From Pseudopyrenochaeta lycopersici (taxonomy: Eukaryota; Ascomycota; Dothideomycetes; Pleosporales; Pseudopyrenochaetaceae): DNA of 64,000 bases. Both the position numbers and the translations under genes were made by a program. Location: NCBI GenBank assembly GCA_003313425.1, contig NHZP01000026.1:764963-828962 (forward strand), in the 5' to 3' direction. The notes below the pieces were generated by a model. That model was not told the origin of the DNA, made no database searches, and saw only the letters and a list, made by a program, of their open reading frames with translations. Shown here one piece after another: positions 46,961 through 58,538 of this stretch; the stretch's first letter is position 1; each line of letters opens with the position of its first letter.

Positions 46961-47182
46961 TATTATAGTAACTACTGTAGTTCCTATAACACCTAAATTA
47001 GCTAGCCCTGTTAAGGCCTAAGCTTAAGCACAGGCCTAGCCCCTAAGTATTCTTCTGCGCCTAAGTTTCTGTTCTCTTCTCTTCTTTACGTAACGTCTTA
47101 TATTACACCTAAGATTGTACGTAGTATAATAATTAAGCTATTAGTTAAGCGTTGAAATCCCTACTTATAGCCTCTCGTAACA
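46961..47182 (+). repeat. 3' LTR of outer chromovirus
   Basis: 222 bp, starts TATTATAGTAAC and ends CGTAACA. It aligns without gaps to the 5' LTR at 33094-33315; differences I aligned are all C/T or G/A transitions. Confidence 0.9.
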
Positions 47183-49349
47183 TATATATATCTTTAGATA
47201 AGTAGTATATATACTATAGCTAAACTTTAAGAAATATCTTCTGAACTATTATACTACAGCCTTATAGTAATTACTAGTAAGCGCTATTAATAGCTATATA
47301 AGCGTAAGTACGCTAAGATTTAGTAGATTACTATAGTACCTAGATAGAAGCTAATAGAATAAATAATCCTTTCTTTACTTTTAGTATTAGTTTATTATTG
47401 TCTAACCTAATAACTTTATCTTATAGACTTAGAAGAGATCTAGCTTATATAGTACTACTACTCTAACTTTAAGTAATATTATAAGGTTATTATATAGTAG
47501 TATATTACTTTTATTTAATAGCTAGGTCTCTCCTAGTACTATACCCTTAATAGAACTCTCTAGGTTATATAGCTCTATAGTAGAATAAACTATTTACTTA
47601 ATAAGTTTCTTTAGATAATATAAAATTAATAGCGTATAATAGACTATAAGGAAAAGTATAAGAAAGAGTATAAGAGAGGGTATAAGAGAAGGTATAATAG
47701 AAGGTATAATATACCTTTTATCTATTATATAACTTTTTTCTCTTTACTATATCTAGATCTTATAGCTTATATAGCTTAGAGTTATATACTACTATTTTAT
47801 TAATTACTAACTATTTATAGGAAAGTCTGTATCTAAATTAACCTTACGTATAATATAAGCTTCGCGTAGAAGAGGTAAGATCTCTTAGTATATACGTTAT
47901 TTTTTATTATATAAAACTTACCTCTTAGTCCTAACTTCCTATTAGATGTAGTAGTAGACTAAGTTTAAGCTAGCTACCTTATCTAATATAGTTAATTACT
48001 AGCTGCCTTAGCTAAAGATATATGTCCTTAAATAGCTCTTCTTAGTTCTTAAACGTCTATATTTTTACTTTATATAGATTAAATCTAATTTCTACTAGCT
48101 TACTTATATACTAAGCTATTATCTCTTCTAGAAGATATGATATTATATCTTATAATAAGAGGTAGCTCTTAAAATCTTCTAGTATTTCTTAGTTATATAA
48201 TATACTATAATCTCTAGTAGGCTTTAGAGAGTTATAGTAAAGTATATATAGTTATCTAATAATAGCGTTTAGCTAGTTTACTTACTACCTAATCTTATAA
48301 GAATTCTATATATTAATATATAAGTATATCTCCTCCTAGAGAATAAGAAAATAGACTATATATAATATAATCTAATTAGCTATATAGTATATTAAAAAAA
48401 GGCTATCTTACTTAAGCTACTTAAAATAAGTCTATAGAATATTAGTTTAATACTTATAAAGTTATACGTATATAAACCCTTTACTTAAAAAGTAAGCTTT
48501 TTAAGAGTTACTACTACTATAACTTAATTCTTTAGTTTATAGTACTTATACTATATATATAGTAATTTTAGAACTAAATTCTTAGCTAAGCTTTTTATAA
48601 GAGGCAGAATTAGGCGTACGCTAATTACCTAGTTTCTCTCCTATAGTCTAATTAAATAACTAAGGTACTATACCTACTTATTATATAGTACTAAGATATT
48701 ACTATCTAACGCTTACTACTATACTAGCTAAAATACTATTAAATACTTATATTATATATCTAGCGTACGTATTAATATAGGTATATATCTTAAAACTATA
48801 CAGCTTTAACTTCTTATATCTATTAACTAACTAAATATAGTTTAGTCCTTATATAATATACTTACCTCTTTTTCTTTATAGATCTCTCTCTCGTCTTAAT
48901 CTTAACTAGGTTTATTATATAATAGGCCTATAATATATAATTTCTTATAATATTTATCTCTATCTAATAGTAATAGAGATAGAGATACTACTTACTATAT
49001 CTATTAATTACTCTTAACTAGAGGCCCTCTTTAATAAGTTACTATATAATAAGCTTAGCTTATTAGAGTTCTTTAGGATTACAGATCTTATAATAAAGTC
49101 TTAGCTTAAATTAAAGTTATATAAGGGTATAAGGTTTAATATAAAACTTTTACCTTCTTAACTTAATAAGTATATCTTTATTATCTAACCTAACTTAGAA
49201 GTAAAGGACCTTAATATAGCGCTAGATATCTTCCTCCTCTTTAAAACTTAGTCTCTTAGATATCTCTTACTCTTTAAACTATAACTTAAGCGTACAGAGG
49301 CTAATCTTAACTTTATACTCTTTACGTAACTATTATATAAGGTTTCTAT
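47183..49349. mobile_element. AT-rich RIP-degenerated repeat remnant, right part
   Basis: Same saturated-RIP composition as 31436-33093 and separated from it by the outer chromovirus. No domain could be read on either strand. A short stretch at about 47640-47710 has a decayed tandem TATAAGAGAAGG/TATAATAGAAGG motif. Confidence 0.55.
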
Positions 49350-49677
49350 TGTGCAGGAACAGAGGCCTCAGCCAACTTCTCTCTGTCGATGGTAGCCTTG
49401 CGCGCAGTGGAAGCAACAGAGCATCTCGTGTTGGTTGAGATGGTGAGGTGCGGGGACGGGTAACGAGGTAGACAAAGGTGGATAGGCAACGATGAATTGA
49501 ATGATCGAGACTCTGGTGAAGCAGGACTTGACAGTACGGCGTGGGTGATACTTAGTTGATTCGATGCCTCCCAAGGAGGTCCTATCTATCTACCTTTATA
49601 CCCAGATTTCCCGGCCAAGCCTACCCAATCTTAGCTGAGATGCCCTCGGTAACTACGTCACTAAGTGCATCGGCACA
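49350..49677. mobile_element. Solo LTR, not RIP-mutated
   Basis: 328 bp of normal base composition in the middle of saturated AT-rich sequence, with perfect LTR-type ends TGTGC...GCACA and a matching CTAT on both sides (49346-49349, 49678-49681) as a probable 4-5-bp target duplication. No internal retrotransposon sequence is attached. The family is not identified. The minus-strand frame at 49368-49574 is not considered a gene. Confidence 0.75.
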
Positions 49678-49984
49678 CTATAACTTTTTCTCTTATAAAA
49701 TTAGGTAATTAGCTTAAGCTAAAAAAGGTTAAGATTAATCTATATCCCTCTACTAGCTATATATATAGTTAATAATTCTTTTCTTAAGAGGTTATTACTT
49801 AATATATATATATTAAATACTATTAAAGTATAAAAAGATAGGATAGAAGAAGAAGAGTTAAGTACTTTACTACTTATTACAGGGTAATCTTAACTTATAT
49901 AAGTAAGACCCTTATACGCTATAGATTTTAATAGAACTAAAGAAAATTAAACTTAACTCTATACTTTATACTTTTCGTATATTA
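49678..49984. other. AT-rich remnant between solo LTR and Fot copy 2
   Basis: RIP-degenerated sequence, probably the continuation of the remnant at 47183-49349. No feature readable. Confidence 0.5.
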
Positions 49985-51105
49985 ACGTGTCCCACAAGCG
50001 AGCGCCGCGCACAAGCGAGCGCCGCACCCCACCAAGTTTGAGCACCTCTACCAGCGTACAGCTCAACCATAAATCCAAGTACTCTATAGATATTAATATG
50101 CAAGCTTAAGTAGCACCTATAGTATCGTTTTTACACGTGCGCGAGTTATGCCTAGTCTCTCTGCACCTTTTACAGCGCGATAGAGCCCGGCTGCTAAGGC
50201 CTGATTGCTTCCTACTTTAACGCATTTCACGCCTAATCTGTTAATCAGCCTCTTGTTAAGTAGCTATATCCTCTCTAACTCCCTTTATTAAGACTCCTCC
50301 CTTCTAAATCTACTTTCTCTTACGCTGCTTTCGCTGAGTTACTACCTTATTAGCCTTCTTAAGGCTATTAATCCTACCCTCTATTAGCTTAGCTCTATAT
50401 GCCCCTACTATAACCCCCTTTATAAACTAATTAAGCGCCTTAATAATTAAGGCTGGTGATAAGCTCTTATGCCGTCGAACGCGATCGCTAATTAGAGTCG
50501 ATTGAGCCTCAAACTCACGTGGGTTCCTTGGTGTTTGAGGCTCCCAGAGAGCTCCTTGCTGAGCTCCTTGCTGAGCTCCTAACTGAGCTCCTAGCTGAGC
50601 TCCTTCCTGAGCTCCTAACTGAGCTGCTGGCGATGGCGTACGTAGCTGGACATCTAGCCTTGACAAGACAACGTCTGGCTGGAGATGGCCAATTTATGCC
50701 AGCCTGACCTCCACCACGCGTTGATAGCAGCTCATTAGCCATATCACGAATAGCTGCGTACGTAGGCGGAAATCCACGTTGATCTAGATCAAGTATATAA
50801 TTAACTATCGCCTCCTCTTCTAGCTAGGTAAGCCTCCTTAAGTTAGGCTAGTAATCGCGTTGAGCAGTAGTCCTAGCGCGTCAGCGACGGATTGTTCTTT
50901 CAGACACGTTAAAGATTGCTGCAGCAGGCTAGTTACTACTAATTTAATGCGCATAAATAGCTAAGATAGTAAGCTGGATATCTGCTTTATTTAAAGGCAT
51001 TTAAAGAGCGTGGTGTTAAGCTATTATACGTTGAGATGAGAGAGGTGCTCAAACTTAGTGGGGTGCGGCGCTCGCTTGTGCGCGGCGCTCGCTTGTGGGA
51101 CACGT
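49985..51105 (-). mobile_element. Non-autonomous Fot1/pogo element, copy 2 (inverted, 6-unit minisatellite)
   Basis: 1121-bp element between TA dinucleotides (49983-49984 and 51106-51107), in the opposite orientation to the copy at 20939-22131 and nearly identical to it, including the 65-bp inverted repeats, the DMANELLSTRGGGQAGINW segment and the PRNPREFEAQSTLISDRVRR C terminus. The 72-bp length difference equals exactly six 12-bp minisatellite units (6 here, 12 in copy 1). The DDE core is missing in both. Confidence 0.9.
50554..50625 (-). repeat. 12-bp minisatellite, 6 units, inside Fot copy 2
   Basis: Six units of the complement of AGCTCAGCTAGG, keeping the same edge variants as the 12-unit array in copy 1, so units were gained or lost in the middle of the array. 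Confidence 0.93.
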
Positions 51106-51107
51106 TA

Positions 51108-51657
51108 CCCTACCAAGCTTTACAACTTTGCACGTTAACAACTTAATACTATAAAAAGCTACTACAGCTTATAGTAGCTTAAATTAATCCTCTACTTCTA
51201 CTATATCTTTCTTACACGTGCGCTTATTATGTCCTGCTTCTCTATAAGTTTTACAGTGTTAGATACCCCTTATACTAGCACCTGTTTAAGCTCTCTCTAC
51301 ACGCCTCTCTACCTTAAGTTAGGTATTAACGTCCCTCTAAGTAATTAAGTCCTCTCTCTCCTCCTTTAATAGGGTCCCTTCCTACTAGATCCGCTTTTTC
51401 TTACGCTTTTTCTGCTTAGAAGTAGCTCTATTTGCCTGCTTAAGACTAGCTACTCTAGCTTCTAGTAACGTATATAAGTGTACCTTTAATATTAATCTCT
51501 TTTTAACTTATAACACTATTTTAATAATAGAATTAGGAGAGGAACTCTTATAGTTACGAATCCTCTTTATAATTAGTGTTATTTAAGCCTCTATCTCCTA
51601 GGCGTTGCTAGGTGTTTTAGGGTGCTAGGGGGTAGGCCCTAGTAGAGTGTAAAGAAT
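51108..51657 (-). mobile_element. Fot1/pogo C-terminal fragment of a further family
   Basis: On the minus strand a Fot-type C terminus is readable: TPKTPSNA (about 51610), SPNSII, LLEARVASLKQANRATSKQK (about 51410-51470) and a zinc-knuckle block EAGHNKRTC (about 51215-51240). It differs from the C terminus of the minisatellite family. It is cut at 51657 by the LTR of the next gypsy element; the remainder of the transposase was not found on the other side. Confidence 0.72.
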
Positions 51658-54600
51658 CTTAAGGACTATCGATGAGGATAATCAATAAGATTGCAAGGTT
51701 AGTTCTCCTGGATAGAGTAAGGGACTATATAGAAGGGGGTTTAATACTAAGACAGTAAGAGAGTGCTTCTGTAAAGAGTACTAAAGGTTTAAGAATAATT
51801 AGTATTACTATCACTATACTATAAGGTATAATATTAAGTTAAACATAATAAGCTATAAGGGTTTATTGCGGTAATCTATATACATAGAAGTTATGCATAT
51901 TACTAAGCGTGCTTAGTATGCTTAGTGTTACTAATCAGACTAATTAACTAAGCAGGTTACGTAACCTTAGTTATTAGTCTAATACTTATAAGGTCTAGTT
52001 AGGGCTACTAGGATAGGGTCCCAGCAGGATTATAATACTATCCCCCTCCTATCCTAGCGCTGTCCTTAGTACTTATTATATAACGCAAGCGTTTCCTACT
52101 TCCTGCCGCATTATGTCTTATTATGCCTAAACATCTATAAGTATCTAGCACTATTTATTACTAATATCTTTATAATTTTATTAACTCCTTTAGAGAAGCT
52201 ATAGTTTAAAAGTACGTAATATGTATAAAGTATAACTAGGTATATAAGGTCTATATTCGTTCTAGGAAATGTAGCGAGTGTCTGCGTTAAGAGTAACGTT
52301 AAAACGTGCGAGTTATAGAGTCTAAGTTTAAGTAATTAGTAGATTAAAAGATAAAGCTTTAGGAGTAAATAAAAGAATCTAAGAATATATAAGAGGTTAT
52401 AATAAAGGCGTATAAAAAAGCTCTAGAAGAGCTGCGCGTTACTTAGGCTTATAAAGAGTAGTTACGTTAATAAATAGATTTAATTAATTAGCGCGCGGAG
52501 GAAGTAATAGCTGTAGAAGAGCAGGATATTAAGGAGTAAGAAGCAGTAGAGGCCTTATTACCTAAAAACGCTTCTAATGCCCTTAGGTTTTGTTTATTGC
52601 CTAGTACTTAGGGTGCGTTTAAGGGCTTCCCTCTTAAGTACTAGGAGGTCCTAGTTAGCGATAGGCTACTAGTAGTAGATCTAACAGTTTCCTCTAGTTT
52701 TTAACGTTTCTTAAGGTTTATTTGCTTTTCCTTCTTCCTTCCCTCTCTTTCTTAGTATTCTCTAATTTTTTCTTAACAGTTCCTTAGGTATTCTTCTAGT
52801 TCCTACGTACTTTCTATACTTAGGTATCCTTTCTATTTAACTAGGTAGCTAAAGCTTAATTCTAAGTTATTAACTCTTCTATTTTATTAGTATCCCTAGA
52901 TTTTCTTAACTTTAAACTTGTTTTCCTCTTCTAGTTTATACTAGAATGTTTTCTATCATAGTATTATAGAGTTAGCTAGTTCTAATTTAGAGATATAGAA
53001 GCGTAGGTAGATCTTTATATCTAGTAGTAGCTTAAGTATATAATTTATAAGTCTATTTTATTGTTTAACTAAAAATAGTCTAACCTTAACGTAATTAAGT
53101 CTCTTACTTAGTTACTTATTACGTAGATTTTTTGTAAGTAAGTATACTTTATCTCTCTTTTTTAGCTAAAGTGCTGTTTTCCTTTTCTTATTTTAGTAAG
53201 AAATACTATTACGTTATACTTTCTTAAGGTTCTCTTAGAGTTACTTATATATTTTCTTTATTTCTTTAGCTATTTTTATAGCTACTTTAGCTTTTCTACT
53301 AGAATATAATTTTATAAAGAGATTAGGGTGTCTCCTGTAGTTAGTAAAGAAAAGTGTCTTTCTAGTTAATTCTAATAATTTATTATTATAGGCTAGTTAT
53401 ACTATTAGTAGTAATAAGACCTAATTATTTTATTATTAATTACTGTAAATCCTTAGGTAGGTCTTTATTATTCTATTTGTTCTTTCTGTCTACCTGTCTA
53501 TTTATAGGTAATAGGCTGTTAATAACTTTCTTCTTATCCCTATTATAGCTATTAGGGTAGACTAGAAATTAGATGTAAAGAGCTTATCTCTATTACTTAT
53601 AATAGACTTAGGTATACTATAGTATTATATTAGCCTGTCTAGGATAATAAACGCTAGTTATTCTATATTATAATTATTTCTAAATAGTATTATCTCTACT
53701 ACTTTTATAAACTTATAGACTATATTAAAGATAGTATTATACTTAATTCTTATTATAAGATCTTTAGATAGTAGTAATTCTATTATAAAGTCTATAGAAA
53801 TATCTTCCTAAGGTTTATTAGGTAGCTCTATAGCTTTTATTTCTCTATAAAGTATATAGGTACTATATTTATTCTTATAATAGTCTACGTATTTTTTAAT
53901 AAACTATTTAACTTTAGCCTTTATATTCTTAAAGCTATAGTATTACTATATAAGTTCTATTATTCTTTTAATTCTAGAGTAACTATATACTAGGTTATTA
54001 TAATATTATTAGATAATTACTTCTTATAATTCTTTAGGTACTTTAGACGTAATTATTATAGTATTATTTAATAACTTATTAGGTCCTAAGCTTCTATCCT
54101 AGTTTACTTAAAGGATAGTATTACTAATTATTACTTTTATTCTTATAATATCTAATCTATAGCTAAGAGTATTAGCTCTACTGTTATCCTTTCCTAGCGT
54201 ATATATAATCTTAAACTTATACTGTCTTAATATTTTAGCCTATCTAACTTACCTTTAGTTTAGGTCTTTAGTAGTAGTAAAATTAACTATGTTCTTATAG
54301 TCTGTAAATATCTTAAGGTCTAAGCAGCTTTCTGTATAGATCTGCTAGTAGTTAAGGGCGTTAATAATTACTATAAGCTCTTTATTATGCACGTTGTATT
54401 ACTCCTTAGGGTCTATAAATTTCCTAGAGTAGTAGGTAATTAGGTACTATTTCCTATTATACTCTTATTTTACTATTACACCTAGTGTAAGGTCTAAGGC
54501 ATCTATTTTAAACTATAAGAGTTCTCCTATTTAGAATATAATTAGTACTAGTAGTATAATACAGGCTTCTTTAAGTATCTAGAATACTTCTCTTTATTTA

Positions 54601-57600
54601 TTTCCTTATTCCTATTTTATCTTTTTCCTTATAAGTTTAGTAAGTAGGATAGATTTCTTAGAGAAGTCCTTAATAAACTATTAGTTAAAGTTAATAAATC
54701 TTATAAATAACTATATATTTTTAACTATTTTAGGTTTAGGCTATTCTTTTACTACTCTTATTTATTCTTTACTTATCTTTACTCTATATATACTTACTAT
54801 ATATCTTAAGAATTTAACTTCTTCTTTATAGAACTTATATTTTTTAGGTTTAAGTAGTAAACTAAATTTTCTTAAGTAGGTAAGAACTATTTTAATATAC
54901 TTAATATATTCTTATAAATTATTAAAGTATATAAAGATATTATTAAAGTATATATTAATAAATATATCTAAGTATTCTCTTAATATATTATTAATAAGTA
55001 CTTAGTATATAGCTAGTACGTTAGTAAGACTAAATAGTATTACTATATACTTATAGTAGCTATAGCGTATTCTAAATATAGTCTTCTATTCTTTACTTTC
55101 TTTTATATAAATAAGATTATACGCTCTTCTTAATTTTAATACTATAAAAACTTTTATAAAAGCTAATTAGTTTTATAGTTTTATAATATTTAGTAAAAAG
55201 TATTAATTCTTTATTATAATATTATTAAGCTTCTAGTAGTTAATATATAGTCTTAACTTCTTATTTTTTTTTAGTATAAATAATATAAAGTATCTTACTA
55301 GAAACTGTAATTCTCTAATAAATTCCTTTTTTAAGTTTATTTAATATATTTATATAAGGTTTTAAGTTCTTTTTCTAATAAACTATAAATTAAGCTAAAA
55401 GTTAGTTACTTTCCTTCTTATAAGATTATCTTATAATCCTAAAGTTAGTATTTAAGTAATACTTTTATACTTATCTCTTCTTAAAAAAGTAACTTATATT
55501 CTTTATACTTATTAGAGAATACTAGAGTTACGCTTTACTCTTTAGCTCTTACTTATTAGTCTAAGAGCTTCTTATTAGTACCTACTAAGTTAGAGCTTTA
55601 TATCTTAAAGTTATCCTTATTTAAAGTAAAAATTTCTATTATTATCTTCTTATCTACTTAAGTACTTAGCTATAGCGTAGGCTTACTTATAGTTATATCT
55701 ATTCTATAGTATCTAAATAAGAACTTTTTTCTTTTCTAATTTATCTCTAGACTATATTCTCTTAACTATAGAAGTTTTAATATTATATTATACTATAATA
55801 GTCTAAAAACATCTAAGTTAATTATCTCTTTATAGTTCTAGATAATAAGTTATATATTTTATACTTTATAAGTAATTACAGATTCTAATAGTATAAGTTA
55901 TCTATTAGCTACTATTAGTAGATATAGTACTACTTTTAATAATAGGATAAGGCTAGCTTATTCTATTACTTACGTAGAAATATAGCTCTATTATACTCTA
56001 GAGTCTACTAGTACCTTTATCTAGCTTCTATTAAGCTTAATATTTAACTTAAAAAGTTTTTATATACTTATTATATATAGAGTTTATAATTCTTACCTAT
56101 TAGCAAGCGCGACTCTAAAAAAGGCTCTTCTTAATACCTATTTAGTATCTTAACGTCTTTATACTTAAGATAGTTAGAGTTAAAGCATATTTACTATTAC
56201 TACTAATTATACTCTCTATTAAAGACTAGCTATATTACTATAATAGCTATAAAGTTATTATTTCTTAGAAAATAGAGGATAGTCCTCTTATCTTATAAGT
56301 AGTTTTTATATTTAACTTTAAGATAGTTATACTATTAGTATTTATACTAGTAAAATAAATAAGGAAAGTATTCTTATTCTATTTTACTTAAATAGTATAT
56401 TATATATAAGTCTATAGTATAGAAGAACTAGTAGATAATACTATATTATTTATTATATAAGTTTATTAAGTAGTCTAGTACTAGTTTTTATAGTCTTTTA
56501 CGTATAGTATATAGGGTTTAAGCTATCTCTACGCGCTTATAATAGTCTCTAGCTTCTTCTTTTATAAGAAGCTAGTTAGAGTTAATATTCTCTTTATTAT
56601 CTTCTTAATATATTTCTTATTTAAGCTAAGTATAAATATTTTATTTCTTACTATTTATAAGTATAATTTTACTATAAAAATTAGCTTAAAAATACTCTTA
56701 TTATACTAAGTTCTTAATACTTAATATATAAAAAGTATCTTCTTATATTAGTAGTAGTATTATTTAGTATTATAATACGTATTTAGGGGTTTTAACTATT
56801 AAGAGTTCTAGTACTTATATTTACTTAGCTTATTAAAGTTTCTAAAGTGTATTCCTAACGCTTATAAGTTACTATACTTCTTTAGCTTTTTCTACTTATT
56901 CTTATATTACTTTTATATAATATTTATAGTAATAGTAGTATTTCTATAATATATCTTATATTACTTATTTAGCTAGAATAATTATACTTATTCTTTATAC
57001 TATAGCTACTTTCTATTCTTTTAAAGTTAGCGCGTTAATATATTATACTTTATATATATACTATACGCGTAGTTAGTAGTTAAGTTTTACTATATCTTTC
57101 TCTACCTTTATAAGTATTAGTAGCTTTAATATTCTTAGTTAATACTAGTTTTAGAAGTTTTCTATTTTTTAGTCTTTAGTTAAAAGTACTATAGTATTAT
57201 TAAAGTCTTCTTTAGTATCTTTATAAACTAAAGATAGAAAGCTATTACTCTTTTCTTTATCTTTACTATACTAAGTTTTAAGAATTTCTCTCTTAGTAAG
57301 TTCTTAAAAAAGTAGCTATAATATCTTTATATTTTAAGTCTCTTCTTCTTAAGTTATAATAACTTCTTATATCTTATTATTACTATTTTCTCTTTTTATA
57401 GCTAGTATATTAATCTAGTAAGTTACTTTATTCTTACTTTTATAATTTTTTACTATATAGCTTTTTTTATTATAGTTAAAGTAGATTATTTCTTTATTCT
57501 TCTTTCTACCTTTATCTAACTTTCTTTTATTAAGGTTATCTAAATATATTACTTTAGATCTCCTAGATATATAGTATCCTAAAACTTTTTATAGCTAGTA

Positions 57601-58538
57601 TTAGTATTATAAGTAACTATTATTTAACTTATTATAATAATCCTTTTAGAGTTTCTTATCTTCTTTTATTTATTTAGATTATTATTCTCTAAGTTATATA
57701 TAGAGCTTTATAAGCTCTATATTTAATTAGATAGTTTTATTAATTAGGTTATCTAGCGTTATAATACCTATACTAGAGCGTATTAGCTTAGTTTAGATAT
57801 CTACTTTTAAACCTTATTTATATATAGTCTTTAGGGTGTTATTATTCTAGTTAGTTTATCTAGTATACTCTAAAAACTTATTAGCGTAATTAGCTATAGA
57901 CTAGGTTTATTATATATTCTAGATTTTATATTCTATAATAGTAGTCTTATTTAGTAGTCTAAATACTTATTATATACGTGTCTTAAATTCTCTTATATCT
58001 TTAAATATCTTAATTAGCTCCTTTAGTTTAGTTTTCTCTCTTAAGTACTTAACTAAGTAGGGCTTTACTTACTTAGCAGCTTTACCTCTTATATAGCTTA
58101 TTATAAGTACTACTTAGTTATTATTATCTATAGTAGTTATATTAAACTTAAAGAATAGGTTAAACTAAAGTAGCTATTTCTTAAGCTTAAATTAATCTCT
58201 ATAGAAGAGATCTAGTTTAGTAATAGTATTACCTAGCCTAGTAGTATAGTACGCTGCGTTTTTTATATAAGTATTACTTATCTTAAAAGTATTTAAAGTA
58301 TAAAGATCTTAAAAGCTATTAGTAAAAATAACTAATAAGACTATAAAGTTAGTTCTCTAGAATAGAGTAAGAGACTATATAAAAGAAGTTTTTAGTACTA
58401 AGATAGTAAGAGGACGCTTCTATAAAAAGTACTAAGAGTTAAGAATAATTAGTATTACTATTACTATACTATAAAGTATAATATTAAGTTAAATATAATA
58501 AGCTATAAGAGTTTATTATAGTAATCTATATATATAAG
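51658..58538 (-). mobile_element. Ty3/gypsy chromovirus (family B copy 2), heavily RIP-mutated, right LTR truncated
   Basis: Collinear with the inner chromovirus at 36813-43770 over its length but with most remaining CG, CA and TG sites converted to TA. Left LTR 51658-52037 (about 380 bp); right LTR starts at 58299 and resembles the family only to about 58538 (about 240 bp). A polypurine tract on the minus strand (AGGAGGGGGATAG) lies beside the left LTR. Domain order on the minus strand is as in copy 1 (gag near the right end, chromodomain near the left), with many stops. The missing right end may have been lost when adjacent elements rearranged. Confidence 0.85.

Larger units (their letters stand above)
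33094..47182 (+). mobile_element. Ty3/gypsy chromovirus (outer element), RIP-inactivated and split by later insertions
   Basis: LTR retrotransposon on the plus strand with two 222-bp LTRs (33094-33315 and 46961-47182). Without its insertions the internal region would be about 5 kb. Readable but stop-ridden domains in order: gag-like region (about 33360-34650), protease/reverse transcriptase (about 34750-36100), RNase H (about 36200 to 36472, continuing at 43918-44150), integrase (about 44400 to 44691, continuing at 45811-46400) and a C-terminal chromodomain (about 46650-46830; KYLVK-IGYNKIS-EP). A purine-rich tract (AAGAGGAGGGTAC) precedes the 3' LTR. The flanking 5-mers (ATTAT, TATAT) do not match, so no clean target duplication is visible. 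It is interrupted at 36473-43909 (hAT MITE with a nested gypsy) and at 44692-45810 (Fot element). Confidence 0.88.

Noticed and set aside
20939..51105. The two inverted Fot copies as ends of one giant element (Starship-like or composite transposon)
   Set aside because: Each copy has its own TA duplication and complete inverted repeats. No tyrosine recombinase captain gene was seen, and the interval is explained by separate nested elements.
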